A program made the translations under genes and the position numbers. 64,000 nt of DNA from Caballeronia novacaledonica. Its GTDB lineage: Bacteria > Pseudomonadota > Gammaproteobacteria > Burkholderiales > Burkholderiaceae. The DNA is taken from assembly GCF_900258035.1 (NCBI RefSeq), contig NZ_OGTP01000009.1, positions 160,165 through 224,164 of the forward strand, read 5' to 3'. Of the stretch, positions 54,783 to 64,000 are shown in pieces. A model generated the notes under the pieces. That model did not search any database. It was not told where the DNA came from and worked only from the letters and a program-made list of their open reading frames with translations. The stretch's first letter is position 1. Every line of letters starts with the position of its first letter.

Positions 54783-54930
54783 CGCGTTTGTGTAGTGAAG
54801 AAGCAAGGTGCTCCGTCGAATGCGGAGCGTGTGTTAAACCCTTTAACCCCGTATGGCGTTGCGCATTTGGGTCAAACCCGCAGGTTCAATCCCGAACCAC
54901 CGCGCAAAAGCCGTGCAAATTCAGATTTTT
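54783..54930 (+). promoter_or_regulatory. Leader region of rpsA
   Basis: These 148 bp hold a GCTCCG/CGGAGC hairpin (54810-54828) and a GGGT-CAA-ACCC hairpin near 54878. A U-rich tract without a ribosome-binding site leads straight into the ATG. In E. coli the rpsA leader is similarly structured and is the target of autoregulation by S1; the same is inferred here. Confidence 0.45.
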
Positions 54931-56643
54931 ATGTCCGACCTGCAAACCTCCACCCCGAATACCGAATCTTTCGCGGCTCTGTTCGAAGAGTCGCTGACCA
55001 AGCAGGACATGCGCGCTGGCGAAGTGATCTCCGCCGAAGTCGTGCGTGTCGACCACAACTTCGTGGTCGTGAATGCTGGTCTCAAGTCCGAAGCCTATAT
55101 TCCGCTCGAAGAATTCCTGAACGACGCGGGTGAAGTGGAAGTGCAGGCGGGCGACTTCGTTTCCGTCGCGATCGACGCGCTGGAAAACGGCTATGGCGAC
55201 ACCATCCTGTCGCGCGACAAGGCGAAGCGTCTGGCTTCGTGGCTGTCGCTGGAAAAGGCGCTGGACAACAACGAACTCGTGACCGGCACGATCACGGGCA
55301 AGGTCAAGGGCGGCATGACCGTGATGGTCAACGGCATCCGCGCGTTCCTGCCGGGTTCGCTCGTCGACACGCGTCCGGTCAAGGACACGACGCCGTACGA
55401 AGGCAAGACCCTCGAATTCCGCGTCATCAAGCTCGACCGCAAGCGTAACAACGTGGTGCTGTCGCGCCGCGCCGTGATCGAAGCCACGCAAGGCGAAGAG
55501 CGCGCGAAGCTGCTCGAGACGCTGAAGGAAGGCGCGATCGTCGAAGGCGTGGTCAAGAACATCACCGACTACGGCGCGTTCGTGGACCTCGGCGGCATCG
55601 ACGGCCTGCTGCACATCACCGACATCGCATGGCGTCGCGTGCGTCACCCGTCGGAAGTGCTGTCGGTCGGCCAGGAAGTCACCGCCAAGATCCTCAAGTT
55701 CGACCAAGAGAAGAACCGCGTTTCGCTCGGCATCAAGCAACTCGGCGACGATCCGTGGGAAGGCATCTCGCGCCGTTACCCGTCGGGCACGCGCCTGTTC
55801 GGCAAGGTCACGAACATCACCGACTACGGCGCATTCGTCGAAGTGGAATCGGGCATCGAAGGCCTGGTTCACGTGTCGGAAATGGACTGGACCAACAAGA
55901 ACGTTGCGCCGTCGAAGGTCGTTCAGCTCGGTGACGAAGTCGAAGTCATGGTTCTCGAAATCGACGAAGACCGCCGCCGTATCTCGCTCGGCATGAAGCA
56001 GTGCAAGCCGAATCCGTGGGATGACTTCAGCCGCAACTTCAAGAAGGGCGACAAGATCAGCGGCGCCATCAAGTCGATCACCGACTTCGGCGTGTTCATC
56101 GGTCTGCCTGGCGGCATCGACGGTCTGGTTCACCTGTCGGATCTGTCGTGGTCGGAAACCGGCGAAGAAGCCGTCCGCAAGTACAAGAAGGGCGACGAAG
56201 TCGAAGCCGTGGTTCTGGGCATCGACGTCGAGAAGGAACGCATTTCGCTCGGCATCAAGCAGCTCGAAGGCGATCCGTTCAGCAACTTCGTCGCGATCAA
56301 CGACAAGGGCGCAATCGTCGACGGCGTCGTGAAGTCGGTCGATCCGAAGGGTGCGGTCGTCACGCTGTCCGGCGAAGTCGAAGGCTATCTGCGTGCTTCG
56401 GAAATCGCGCAAGACCGCGTGGAAGATGCGCGCAACGTGCTGAAGGAAGGCGACAAGGTCAACGCGATGATCATCAACATCGATCGCAAGTCGCGTGGCA
56501 TCAACCTGTCGATCAAGGCGAAGGATTCGGCCGAACAGCAGGAAGCCATGCGCAGCCTGCAGGGCGACTCGAACGCCGCCGCGACCGGCACGACCAACCT
56601 CGGCGCGCTGCTCAAGGCCAAGCTCGACGGCCAGAACAGCTAA
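54931..56643 (+). CDS. rpsA: 30S ribosomal protein S1
   Basis: S1 binds mRNA and brings it to the 30S subunit. From the ATG at 54931 it has 570 aa ([22 protein letters not shown]). Six S1 repeats can be followed, for instance [40 protein letters not shown] and [20 protein letters not shown]. An in-frame extension to 54853 consists of leader sequence and is rejected. No Shine-Dalgarno sequence precedes the start, as is common for rpsA. It is followed by ihfB 23 bp later. Confidence 0.97.
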   Translation: MSDLQTSTPNTESFAALFEESLTKQDMRAGEVISAEVVRVDHNFVVVNAGLKSEAYIPLEEFLNDAGEVEVQAGDFVSVAIDALENGYGDTILSRDKAKRLASWLSLEKALDNNELVTGTITGKVKGGMTVMVNGIRAFLPGSLVDTRPVKDTTPYEGKTLEFRVIKLDRKRNNVVLSRRAVIEATQGEERAKLLETLKEGAIVEGVVKNITDYGAFVDLGGIDGLLHITDIAWRRVRHPSEVLSVGQEVTAKILKFDQEKNRVSLGIKQLGDDPWEGISRRYPSGTRLFGKVTNITDYGAFVEVESGIEGLVHVSEMDWTNKNVAPSKVVQLGDEVEVMVLEIDEDRRRISLGMKQCKPNPWDDFSRNFKKGDKISGAIKSITDFGVFIGLPGGIDGLVHLSDLSWSETGEEAVRKYKKGDEVEAVVLGIDVEKERISLGIKQLEGDPFSNFVAINDKGAIVDGVVKSVDPKGAVVTLSGEVEGYLRASEIAQDRVEDARNVLKEGDKVNAMIINIDRKSRGINLSIKAKDSAEQQEAMRSLQGDSNAAATGTTNLGALLKAKLDGQNS

Positions 56644-56666
56644 GCCCTTAACGGCACAGCTGCAGA

Positions 56667-56996
56667 ATGACCAAATCGGAATTGGTCGCCCAGTTGGCGT
56701 CGCGATTTCCGCAACTTGTCCTCAAGGATGCGGATTTCGCGGTGAAGACGATGCTCGATGCGATGTCGGAGGCTCTGGCCAACGGTCACCGCATCGAGAT
56801 TCGCGGCTTCGGCAGCTTCGGGCTCAATCGTCGTCCGTCACGCGTCGGGCGCAATCCCAAGTCGGGTGAGAAGGTGCTGGTACCGGAGAAATTCGTGCCG
56901 CACTTCAAGCCGGGCAAGGAATTGCGCGAACGCGTCGATGGCCGCGCAGGCGAGCCTTTGAAGGCGTCGAATGACGACGATGCGGACGATCTCTGA
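56667..56996 (+). CDS. ihfB: Integration host factor subunit beta
   Basis: IHF-beta bends DNA as a heterodimer with IHF-alpha, in transcription (notably at sigma-54 promoters), replication and recombination. It has 109 aa with [11 protein letters not shown] at the start, [17 protein letters not shown] and the DNA-intercalating arm [29 protein letters not shown]. It ends with an acidic tail (SNDDDADDL). A terminator follows at 57071-57097. Confidence 0.97.
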   Translation: MTKSELVAQLASRFPQLVLKDADFAVKTMLDAMSEALANGHRIEIRGFGSFGLNRRPSRVGRNPKSGEKVLVPEKFVPHFKPGKELRERVDGRAGEPLKASNDDDADDL

Positions 56997-57070
56997 TCGG
57001 CGCGCATCCTGACTGATGATCCATCCGGATTTTCGGTTCGCGGCGTCCGTCCACGAGGCAATCGACCAGG

Positions 57071-57097
57071 AAAGCACCCTTCGGGGTGCTTTTTTTA
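57071..57097 (+). terminator. Terminator after ihfB
   Basis: AAGCACCC-TTC-GGGGTGCTT with seven T, about 75 bp after the ihfB stop. It suggests that lapA-lapB has its own promoter. Confidence 0.88.
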
Positions 57098-57291
57098 TGC
57101 GCGGCATTTCTGCATCGACGATGCAATGCGACGGGTGCATTGTTTGCTAAAAGTTCGTGCGACGCGCGGGCTGCCGCCCGTGCCCGGACGCATCGCTTAC
57201 AATACCGGTCACTTTGACCTGGGTGTTCAACCGCGCAGGCCCGGCCACAAAGGCGGGGCCGACTGGTGCAACCGCTCTTGCGAGACCCTAC

Positions 57292-57585
57292 ATGAAATTC
57301 ATTGTCTGGCTGATCCGCGTTCTGGTATTCGTGTTGTTGCTGGTGCTGGCGCTCGCCAATACTCAGTCGGCGACGCTGAACTTCCTCGCAGGCTACGCCT
57401 GGACCGCGCCGCTGATCCTGATCGGCCTCGCGTTTTTCGTCGTGGGATTGCTGGCGGGGCTCGTGTCGGCGGTGCCGGGCATGGTGCGTCTGCGCATGGA
57501 AAACGGGCGGCTCAAGCGCGAACTGCGTGTCGCGCGCGAAACGCCGGTGGTCAAGGAAGAGCCGCCCATGCCGCCGCTCATCTGA
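57292..57585 (+). CDS. lapA: Lipopolysaccharide assembly protein LapA domain protein
   Basis: This is a small inner-membrane protein, 97 aa from the ATG at 57292. Two TM helices (FIVWLIRVLVFVLLLVLALAN and PLILIGLAFFVVGLLAGLV) are followed by a short helical tail (RLRMENGRLKRELRVAR). It matches LapA/YciS, which works with LapB in LPS assembly and in control of LpxC. The open frame extends upstream to 57157, but the extra residues show no conservation. It precedes lapB by 42 bp. Confidence 0.92.
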   Translation: MKFIVWLIRVLVFVLLLVLALANTQSATLNFLAGYAWTAPLILIGLAFFVVGLLAGLVSAVPGMVRLRMENGRLKRELRVARETPVVKEEPPMPPLI

Positions 57586-57627
57586 CGCGACGCGCAAGCA
57601 GACACCTAACATTCAACGACTAATCGC

Positions 57628-58803
57628 ATGGATCTAGACTTCTGGTGGCTGCTCGTCATTCCCGTCGCGTTCGCGCTCGGCTGGATGGCGTCCCGCTATG
57701 ACCTGAAAACGCTGCTGTCCGAGAATGCGAACCTGCCGCGTTCGTACTTTCGCGGCCTCAATTTTCTTCTCAACGAACAACACGACAAGGCGATCGACGC
57801 GTTCATCGAAGTCGCCAAGCTCGATCCCGAAACGATCGAACTGCACTTCGCGCTCGGCAATCTGTTCCGCCGCCGTGGCGAAACCGATCGCGCGATCCGC
57901 GTGCATCAGAATCTCCTGAGCCGCGCCGATTTGCCCGTCGCCGAACGCGATCACGCGTTATACGAACTCGGGCAGGACTTTCTGAAGGCGGGACTGCTCG
58001 ATCGCGCCGAAGAAACGTTCAAGTCGCTGAACGCGGGCGAATATTCGCTCGGCGCGCAGCGCGCGCTGCTGACCATCTACGAGATCGAAAAGGACTGGCC
58101 GAAGTCGATTACGACGGCCGAGCAGATCGAGAAGATGGGCGCGCCGTCGCTGCATATGGAAATTGCGCATTTCCATTGCGAGCTGGCGCAAGAAGCCTTG
58201 CAGCGCAAGAATCCCGATGGTGCGCGTGCCGAACTGAAGCTCGCGCTGGCATCGAACCCGGACAACGTGCGCGCGACGATCCTCGCCGGCGATGTCGAAG
58301 CCGCAGCGGGCAACGTCGACGCCGCGATCTCGAACTGGGAGCGTGTCGAGGAACAGAACGAAGCGTATCTGCCGCTCGTCGCCGAGAAGCTGATGAAGGC
58401 GTACGCCGCGCTCGGGCGCAAGGAAGAGGGCGTCGATTTGCTGATCGACTATGCGACGCGTTATCCGTCGAACGATTTGCTCGATGTCGCGTACAAGCAC
58501 GTGCAGGAGTTGCGCGGCCTCGAAGCGGCGCACGCGCTCGCTCGCAAGCAGATGCAGAGCGCGCCGAATCTCGCGGGCATGGCGCGCCTGCTCGAAGCAC
58601 AGGAAGCGACGGCCGACGAACCGCGTCGCGGCGAGCTCGAACTGATGCGTAATCTGGTGAAACAGCGCACAAAGAATTTGCCGCGTTATACGTGTCAAAC
58701 TTGTGGCTTCCGCGCACGATTATTCTATTGGCAATGCCCCGGCTGCAGCGGCTGGGAGACGTATGCGCCCCGTCGCGTCGAGCCGATCGCGAACTCGGCC
58801 TGA
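57628..58803 (+). CDS. lapB: Lipopolysaccharide assembly protein LapB
   Basis: LapB regulates LPS synthesis by helping FtsH degrade LpxC. It has 391 aa, like E. coli LapB (389). One N-terminal TM (WWLLVIPVAFALGWMASRY) anchors it. Next comes the signature YFRGLNFLLNEQHDKAIDAF, then about nine TPR units. The C-terminus has a rubredoxin-like metal-binding module with CQTCG and CPGC. All four cysteines are present. Confidence 0.95.
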   Translation: MDLDFWWLLVIPVAFALGWMASRYDLKTLLSENANLPRSYFRGLNFLLNEQHDKAIDAFIEVAKLDPETIELHFALGNLFRRRGETDRAIRVHQNLLSRADLPVAERDHALYELGQDFLKAGLLDRAEETFKSLNAGEYSLGAQRALLTIYEIEKDWPKSITTAEQIEKMGAPSLHMEIAHFHCELAQEALQRKNPDGARAELKLALASNPDNVRATILAGDVEAAAGNVDAAISNWERVEEQNEAYLPLVAEKLMKAYAALGRKEEGVDLLIDYATRYPSNDLLDVAYKHVQELRGLEAAHALARKQMQSAPNLAGMARLLEAQEATADEPRRGELELMRNLVKQRTKNLPRYTCQTCGFRARLFYWQCPGCSGWETYAPRRVEPIANSA

Positions 58804-58887
58804 GCACGCGCGCAGCAAGCATCACAGCAGGCGGCGCATGAGCGCGCCGCTTCCGCCACCGGCATTTCAAAAACCACCGGAAACCGT

Positions 58888-60285
58888 ATGAAAGTAACCA
58901 TCGTCGGCACGGGTTACGTCGGTCTTGTGACCGGCGCGTGTCTTGCCGAAATCGGCAATGACGTGTTTTGCGTCGATGTCGATCCGCGCAAGATCGAAAT
59001 TCTCAACAATGGCGGCGTGCCGATTCACGAGCCGGGCCTTCAGGAAATGCTGAGGCGCACGCGCGCGGCCGGCCGCATCCAGTTTTCAACCGACGTGAAG
59101 GCGAGCGTCGAGCATGGCGACATCCAGTTCATCGCCGTCGGCACGCCGCCCGACGAAGACGGCTCCGCCGACCTGCAGTACGTGCTCGCGGCGGCGCGTA
59201 ACATCGGCAAATATTCGAACGGCTTCAAGGTGATCGTCGATAAATCGACGGTGCCGGTCGGCACGGCGCTGCAGGTGAAGAAGGTCATCGACGAAGAACT
59301 GAAGGCGCGCGGGCTCGAATCGGGTACGCATGGCTTCTCGGTCGTGTCGAATCCGGAGTTCCTGAAGGAAGGCGCGGCGGTCGACGACTTCATGCGCCCC
59401 GATCGCATCGTGATCGGCATCGACGACGACGACGCCGGCAATCTCGCGCGCGAGAAGATGAAGCGCCTCTACGCGCCGTTCAACCGCAATCACGAGCGCA
59501 CGCTGTACATGGACGTGCGCTCGGCGGAATTCACCAAATACGCCGCCAATGCGATGCTCGCGACGCGCATCTCGTTCATGAACGATCTGTCGAATCTCGC
59601 GGACACCGTGGGCGCCGATATCGAATCGGTGCGGCGCGGCATCGGCTCGGACCCGCGCATCGGCTATCACTTCCTGTATGCGGGCTGCGGTTACGGCGGC
59701 TCGTGCTTCCCGAAGGACGTGCAGGCGCTCGCGCAGACGGCGCGTGAAAACGGCCACACGCTGCGCGTGCTCGAAGCGGTCGAAGCCGTGAATCGCGATC
59801 AGAAGGACGTGCTCGTCAACAAGATCGTGAAGCGCATGGGCGAAGACCTGCGCGGGCGCACGTTCGCCGTGTGGGGCCTCGCATTCAAGCCCAATACCGA
59901 CGACATGCGCGAGGCGTCGAGCCGGCGCATCATCGAGGCGCTGCTGCAGCGCGGCGCAACCGTGCGCGGCTATGATCCCGTCGCGCGCGACGAGGCGGAA
60001 CGCGTGTTCGCGCTCGATCTCGTCGATCGCGCCGAAGACCTGAAGCGCCTGCAGTTCGTGAAGACTCAACAGGATGCGCTGACGGGCGCGGATGCGCTCG
60101 TCATCGTGACCGAATGGAAAGAGTTCAAGAGCCCGGATTTCTGGCACTTGAAGAGCGCCTTGAAGACGCCGGTGATCTTCGATGGCCGCAATTTGTATGA
60201 ACCGGAAGCGATGGCCGAAATGGGCATCGACTACTTTGCAATAGGACGTCCCCATGTCGAACTCGACCGCAACGACAGCAACTAA
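58888..60285 (+). CDS. ugd: UDP-glucose 6-dehydrogenase
   Basis: This enzyme oxidises UDP-glucose to UDP-glucuronate in two NAD-dependent steps, for capsule, LPS or Ara4N formation. It has 465 aa. The NAD motif is [15 protein letters not shown], the substrate region is [20 protein letters not shown] and the catalytic cysteine is in [14 protein letters not shown]. The C-terminal UDP-binding domain is complete. In Burkholderia Ara4N modification of lipid A is important, so this gene may feed it; that link is from knowledge of the group, not from the window. Its last 32 bp overlap hldE1. Confidence 0.95.
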   Translation: MKVTIVGTGYVGLVTGACLAEIGNDVFCVDVDPRKIEILNNGGVPIHEPGLQEMLRRTRAAGRIQFSTDVKASVEHGDIQFIAVGTPPDEDGSADLQYVLAAARNIGKYSNGFKVIVDKSTVPVGTALQVKKVIDEELKARGLESGTHGFSVVSNPEFLKEGAAVDDFMRPDRIVIGIDDDDAGNLAREKMKRLYAPFNRNHERTLYMDVRSAEFTKYAANAMLATRISFMNDLSNLADTVGADIESVRRGIGSDPRIGYHFLYAGCGYGGSCFPKDVQALAQTARENGHTLRVLEAVEAVNRDQKDVLVNKIVKRMGEDLRGRTFAVWGLAFKPNTDDMREASSRRIIEALLQRGATVRGYDPVARDEAERVFALDLVDRAEDLKRLQFVKTQQDALTGADALVIVTEWKEFKSPDFWHLKSALKTPVIFDGRNLYEPEAMAEMGIDYFAIGRPHVELDRNDSN

Positions 60286-61225
60286 AACCGAAATCCCCGT
60301 CGTGCCGCGCGCGCGCATTTCAGCGGCGCGCGTGCTGGTGGTCGGTGACGTGATGCTCGACCGCTACTGGTTCGGCGACGTCAACCGCATCTCGCCCGAA
60401 GCGCCCGTTCCGGTCGTGCACGTGCAGAAGAAGGAAGACCGCCTTGGCGGCGCTGCAAACGTCGCGCGCAACGCGGCGGCGCTCGGCGCGCAGGCGGGTC
60501 TGCTCTGCGTGGTCGGTCATGACGAGCCGGGCGAGCGCATCGTCGAACTGCTCGGCGAAAGCAAGGTCGCGGGACACCTCGAACGCGACCCCGAACTCCT
60601 CACGACGATCAAGCTGCGCGTGCTGTCGCGCCAGCAGCAACTGCTGCGCGTCGATTTCGAAAACACGCCGAATCACGAAGTGCTGCGCGCGTGTCTCGAA
60701 CGCTTCGCGGAACTCCTTCCGCAGCACGACGTGATCCTCATGTCCGATTACGCGAAGGGCGGCCTGACGCACGTCACGCAGATGATCGCCGACGCGAAAC
60801 GCGCGGGCAAGCCGGTGCTCGTCGATCCGAAGGGCGACGACTGGGACCGTTATCGCGGCGCGACGCTCATCACGCCGAACCGCGCGGAACTGCGCGAAGT
60901 GATCGGCCAATGGAAGTCCGAGGAAGATCTGCTGGAACGCGTGACGAAGCTGCGCGCCGAACTCGAACTCTCCGCGCTCCTGCTCACGCGCTCCGAGGAA
61001 GGCATGACGCTCTTCACGGAGAGCCAGGTGCTGCACACGTCGGCCGAAGCACGCGAAGTGTATGATGTCTCGGGTGCGGGCGACACCGTCATCGCAACGG
61101 TCGCGACCATGCTGGGCGCGGGTGTGCCGCTCGTCGACTCGATCGTGTATGCGAACCGCGCGGCGGGCATCGTCGTGGGCAAGCTCGGCACGGCGACCGT
61201 CGACTACAACGAACTCTTCGCCTGA
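60254..61225 (+). CDS. rfaE1: D-glycero-beta-D-manno-heptose-7-phosphate kinase
   Basis: This PfkB-family kinase (HldE domain 1, here as a separate protein) has 323 aa and makes heptose 1,7-bisphosphate for LPS core. Conserved parts are [41 protein letters not shown] and the catalytic [14 protein letters not shown]. No nucleotidyltransferase domain (HldE domain 2) is attached, so a separate rfaE2 gene must exist elsewhere. It overlaps ugd by 32 bp in another frame. Confidence 0.94.
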   Translation: MSNSTATTATKTEIPVVPRARISAARVLVVGDVMLDRYWFGDVNRISPEAPVPVVHVQKKEDRLGGAANVARNAAALGAQAGLLCVVGHDEPGERIVELLGESKVAGHLERDPELLTTIKLRVLSRQQQLLRVDFENTPNHEVLRACLERFAELLPQHDVILMSDYAKGGLTHVTQMIADAKRAGKPVLVDPKGDDWDRYRGATLITPNRAELREVIGQWKSEEDLLERVTKLRAELELSALLLTRSEEGMTLFTESQVLHTSAEAREVYDVSGAGDTVIATVATMLGAGVPLVDSIVYANRAAGIVVGKLGTATVDYNELFA

Positions 61226-61245
61226 CCTTATCTGATACTTCGCCC

Positions 61246-62238
61246 ATGACCATCATCGTTACCGGTGCGGCCGGCTTCATCGGCAGCAATATCGTCAAGG
61301 CGCTCAACGAACGCGGCGAGCACCGCGTGATCGCGGTCGACAATCTCACGCGCGCCGACAAGTTCAAGAATCTCGTCGATTGCGAGATCGACGATTACCT
61401 CGATAAAACCGAGTTCATCGAGCGCTTCCGGCGCGGCGATTTCGGCCGCGTGCGCGCGGTGTTCCATGAAGGCGCCTGTTCGGACACGATGGAAACCGAC
61501 GGCCGCTACATGATGGACAACAACTTCCGCTACAGCCGCGACGTCATGGACGCGTGCCTCGCGCAGGGCGCGCAGTTCCTGTATGCGTCGTCGGCGGCGA
61601 CTTACGGCGGGTCGAGCCGCTTTGTCGAGGATCGCGAAGTCGAGAAGCCGCTCAACGTCTACGGATACTCGAAGTTTCTCTTCGACCAGATCGTGCGTCA
61701 GGTGCTGCCGAAGGCGTCGAGCCAGATCGCCGGCTTTCGCTACTTCAACGTGTACGGCCCGCGCGAGACGCACAAGGGCCGCATGGCGTCGGTTGCGTTC
61801 CACAACTTCAACCAGTTCCGTTCGGAAGGCAAGGTCAAGCTCTTCGGCGAATACAACGGCTACGCGGCCGGCGAGCAGACGCGCGACTTCGTCTCGGTCG
61901 AAGACGTGGTGAAGGTGAACCTGTTCTTCTTCGATCATCCGGAAAAGTCGGGCATCTTCAATCTCGGCACCGGACGCGCCCAGCCGTTCAACGATATCGC
62001 GTCGACGGTCGTGAACTCGTTGCGCGCGATGAACGGCGAAGCCTCGCTGTCGCTCGCGGAACTGGTGCAGCGCGGGCTCGTCGAGTACGTTCCGTTCCCC
62101 GACGCGCTGCGCGGCAAGTATCAGTGCTTCACGCAGGCCGACTCGTCGCGCCTGCGCGCAGCGGGCTACGACGCTTCGTTTCTGACGGTTCAGGAAGGCG
62201 TCGATCGCTACGTGCGTTGGCTATTCGGCCAGCTATAA
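61246..62238 (+). CDS. hldD: ADP-L-glycero-D-manno-heptose-6-epimerase
   Basis: This SDR-fold epimerase (RfaD, 330 aa) makes ADP-L-glycero-D-manno-heptose, the donor for the LPS inner core. The NADP motif is [20 protein letters not shown]. The catalytic Tyr and Lys are in [11 protein letters not shown], with SSAATYGG before it, and [19 protein letters not shown] is typical of the family. It starts 20 bp after rfaE1 and completes the heptose pair. Confidence 0.96.
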   Translation: MTIIVTGAAGFIGSNIVKALNERGEHRVIAVDNLTRADKFKNLVDCEIDDYLDKTEFIERFRRGDFGRVRAVFHEGACSDTMETDGRYMMDNNFRYSRDVMDACLAQGAQFLYASSAATYGGSSRFVEDREVEKPLNVYGYSKFLFDQIVRQVLPKASSQIAGFRYFNVYGPRETHKGRMASVAFHNFNQFRSEGKVKLFGEYNGYAAGEQTRDFVSVEDVVKVNLFFFDHPEKSGIFNLGTGRAQPFNDIASTVVNSLRAMNGEASLSLAELVQRGLVEYVPFPDALRGKYQCFTQADSSRLRAAGYDASFLTVQEGVDRYVRWLFGQL

Positions 62239-62313
62239 ACGCGTCTCGACTCTCTCTACACTGGGTCTCACGGCTGGCGCTGGTGCCGGCCGGTTCTTCT
62301 CGGAGACTCAGTC

Positions 62314-62700
62314 ATGTTCAAGCAAGCTCTCTCGTCGATCGCCGCGTTCGCGCTCATCTTTTCCATCGGCAGCGCGTGGGCGGCCGTCGACGTCAACACC
62401 GCCAATTCCGACGCGCTGCGCGGCATCAAGGGCATCGGTCCGGCGAAGGCGAAAGCCATCCTGGACGAACGTCAGGCGCACGGCCCGTTCAAGGACGCCA
62501 GCGATCTCGGCACGCGCGTGAAGGGTATGGGCGGCAAGACGGTTCAGCGCCTCGAGGCGGAGGGGCTGACCATCGGCGCCGCTTCGAAGACGGCCGCCGC
62601 AACCTCGGGTAACGTCGCGCCGCCCGGCGCCGCCAACTCGGCGGGCGTAACGCCGGTTTCGGCGTCCACGCCGTCGAAGCCGGTCGTCGTGAAGAAATAG
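62314..62700 (+). CDS. ComEA-like helix-hairpin-helix DNA-binding protein
   Basis: This is a small exported protein, 128 aa. A signal peptide (FALIFSIGSAWAA) is followed by a double helix-hairpin-helix module (VDVNTANSDALRGIKGIGPAKAKAILDER) and an Ala/Pro-rich tail ending VKK. GGAG lies before the start. Proteins of this type bind double-stranded DNA in the periplasm and help DNA uptake during transformation or type IV pilus action. No other competence gene is close by. A terminator follows at 62759-62788. Confidence 0.9.
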   Translation: MFKQALSSIAAFALIFSIGSAWAAVDVNTANSDALRGIKGIGPAKAKAILDERQAHGPFKDASDLGTRVKGMGGKTVQRLEAEGLTIGAASKTAAATSGNVAPPGAANSAGVTPVSASTPSKPVVVKK

Positions 62701-62758
62701 CGGAAGACGCGAAGGCGCTCTTCACCGGTCTCCTTCAGCCTTCCGATGTTTTTGGGCT

Positions 62759-62788
62759 CCCCGCGGACGGCCTCCCCGCGGGGTTTTT
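62759..62788 (+). terminator. Terminator after the ComEA-like gene
   Basis: CCCCGCGG and CCGCGGGG form an 8 bp stem followed by TTTTT. Confidence 0.82.
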
Positions 62789-62928
62789 GCATGTGCGGAA
62801 GACGCGCGCCCATTCACGCATCAGGGGCGCACCGGCGTCGACGGGACCAGTGGGCTACAATCGACGAATCCCTATATCAAAATCCCTGCGGCGGACGAGT
62901 CGTGCGTGGGGATCGACTGCTTCCGCAT

Positions 62929-63831
62929 ATGGCTTACATGACTATCGAAGACACGATCGGCAACACGCCGCTCGTGCAGCTCGTCCGCGTCGTGGACGAT
63001 GAAATCCGCAGCCGCAACAACGTCGTGCTGGGCAAGCTCGAAGGCAACAATCCGGCGGGATCGGTGAAGGATCGCCCGGCGTTGTCGATGATCAGGAAAG
63101 CTGAAGAGCGCGGCCGCATCAAGCCGGGCGACACGCTGATCGAAGCGACGAGCGGCAACACCGGCATCGCGCTCGCGATGGCCGCCGCGATGCGCGGCTA
63201 CAAGATGGTCCTGCTCATGCCGGAAGATTTGTCGATCGAGCGCCGTCAGAGCATGGCCGCGTACGGCGCGGAAATCGTGCTGACGCCGGTGACGGGCGGC
63301 ATGGAATACGCGCGCGATCTCGCCGACCAGATGCAACGCGACGGCAAGGGCATCATCCTCGATCAGTTCGCCAATCCCGACAACCCGCTCGCGCATTACG
63401 AAGCCACCGGCCCCGAACTGTGGCGTCAGACCGAAGGCCGCATCACGCACTTCGTCTCGTCGATGGGAACGACCGGGACAATCATGGGCGTGTCGAAGTA
63501 TCTGAAAGAACAGAACCAGAAGATCGAGATCATCGGGGCGCAGCCGGAAGAGGGCTCGCGCATTCCGGGCATCCGCAAGTGGCCGGAAGCGTATCTGCCG
63601 AAGATCTTCGATCGCAGCCGCGTCGATCGCGTGGAGAACGTGAGTCAGGCGGCGTCCGAAGCGATGGCGCGACGCCTCGCATCGGTCGAAGGCATCTTCG
63701 CGGGCATCTCGTCCGGTGGCGCGTGCGAGGTTGCGCTGCGCATCGCGCGTCAGGTGGAAAACGCGACGATCGTGTTCGTCGTTTGCGATCGCGGCGATCG
63801 TTATCTGTCGACGGGCGTGTTTCCGGCGTGA
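62929..63831 (+). CDS. cysM: Cysteine synthase B
   Basis: CysM forms cysteine from O-acetylserine with sulfide or thiosulfate. It has 300 aa from the ATG at 62929 (E. coli CysM has 303). The PLP lysine is in NPAGSVKDRPAL and the phosphate loop in EATSGNTGIALA. The end region has GIFAGISSGGACEVALRIA. The start could be the ATG at 62938, three codons later. An open extension to 62746 overlaps the previous terminator and is rejected. Confidence 0.94.
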   Translation: MAYMTIEDTIGNTPLVQLVRVVDDEIRSRNNVVLGKLEGNNPAGSVKDRPALSMIRKAEERGRIKPGDTLIEATSGNTGIALAMAAAMRGYKMVLLMPEDLSIERRQSMAAYGAEIVLTPVTGGMEYARDLADQMQRDGKGIILDQFANPDNPLAHYEATGPELWRQTEGRITHFVSSMGTTGTIMGVSKYLKEQNQKIEIIGAQPEEGSRIPGIRKWPEAYLPKIFDRSRVDRVENVSQAASEAMARRLASVEGIFAGISSGGACEVALRIARQVENATIVFVVCDRGDRYLSTGVFPA

Positions 63832-63877
63832 TGCCGCGAGGTTCGCACGCGCAATGAGAAAACCCCGGCATGCCGGT

Positions 63878-63911
63878 AATGCCGTTCAGTTAGCGCTGAA
63901 CGGCATTTTTG
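63878..63911 (+). terminator. Terminator after cysM
   Basis: AATGCCGTTCAG and CTGAACGGCATT form a 12 bp stem around a short loop (TTAGCG) followed by TTTGT. It is about 47 bp after the cysM stop. The last 90 bp of the window hold no further gene that I can support. Confidence 0.8.
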
Positions 63912-64000
63912 TTTGTGGGGGCGAGAAGTGGTTGTAAACGGAGCGCCGGGCTGTTAACTTTCTGGTGCGATGCTTGCCGACCACCTCACTTATCTGATCG

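Noticed and set aside
50631..54806. A 1391-codon minus-strand open frame opposite pheA, tyrA, aroA and cmk
   Set aside because: The same antisense GC effect; the plus-strand genes are clear and complete.
54890..54925. A tRNA T-arm-like stretch (AGGTTCAATCCC) upstream of rpsA
   Set aside because: No acceptor, D or anticodon arms can be formed around it; it is part of the rpsA leader.

Overview
The window reads as chromosome 1 of a Burkholderiaceae beta-proteobacterium, most likely Caballeronia or Paraburkholderia. The grounds are high GC, the block tmRNA-gph-ubiG-ompA-gyrA-serC-pheA-tyrA-aroA-cmk-rpsA-ihfB-lapA-lapB-ugd-hldE1-hldD-cysM, a DUF2968 gene, and a tmRNA tag ANDDTFALAA. The genus is inferred from gene content and order. 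Almost everything is ordinary core or metabolic DNA. I see no prophage, transposase, CRISPR array, toxin-antitoxin pair or anti-phage island.

Region 1 (1-12.8 kb, minus strand) is a urea and nitrogen scavenging block. It runs urtABCD (urea ABC transporter), a repeat element, urtE, ureD, a complete polar amino-acid ABC transporter (SBP, two permeases, ATPase), then ureA, ureB and ureC, which runs off the left edge. Two sigma-54-type -24/-12 promoters are visible, one before urtA and one before the amino-acid binding protein, which fits NtrC control. Two related non-coding elements of about 0.7 and 0.9 kb, built as large imperfect inverted repeats, sit between urtD and urtE and upstream of urtA.

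Region 2 (13.9-17.6 kb, minus) is a small catabolic group: MFS permease, SDR oxidoreductase and aldehyde dehydrogenase. Region 3 (17.8-26.0 kb, mostly plus) holds ppa, a GIY-YIG protein, a DUF482 acyltransferase-like protein, glutamine-dependent NAD synthetase, P-II protein, a CPA2 antiporter and a class-I glutamine amidotransferase. Region 4 (26.1-32.0 kb) is mixed: a DUF2968 protein, an unknown one-TM protein, a GNAT acetyltransferase, an MHS-family symporter and a TPR-glycosyltransferase-like protein. Region 5 (32.1-35.3 kb) is a zinc-type ArsR regulator with its operator, a His-rich CDF exporter and an FAD monooxygenase.

Region 6 (35.3-41.8 kb) is the NAD-dependent molybdenum formate dehydrogenase operon fdsG-B-A-D (minus), with a divergent regulator that fuses a LysR/ModE-like HTH to a PBP-like domain. 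Region 7 (41.9-45.2 kb) has a small secreted protein, a candidate sRNA, the tmRNA gene, gph, ubiG and an OmpA-family protein. Region 8 (45.9-63.8 kb, plus) is gyrA, a DUF2059 protein, and a long co-directional run for serine and aromatic amino acids, CMP kinase, ribosomal protein S1, IHF-beta, LPS assembly (lapA, lapB), sugar-nucleotide and heptose precursors (ugd, hldE1, hldD), a ComEA-like protein and cysM.
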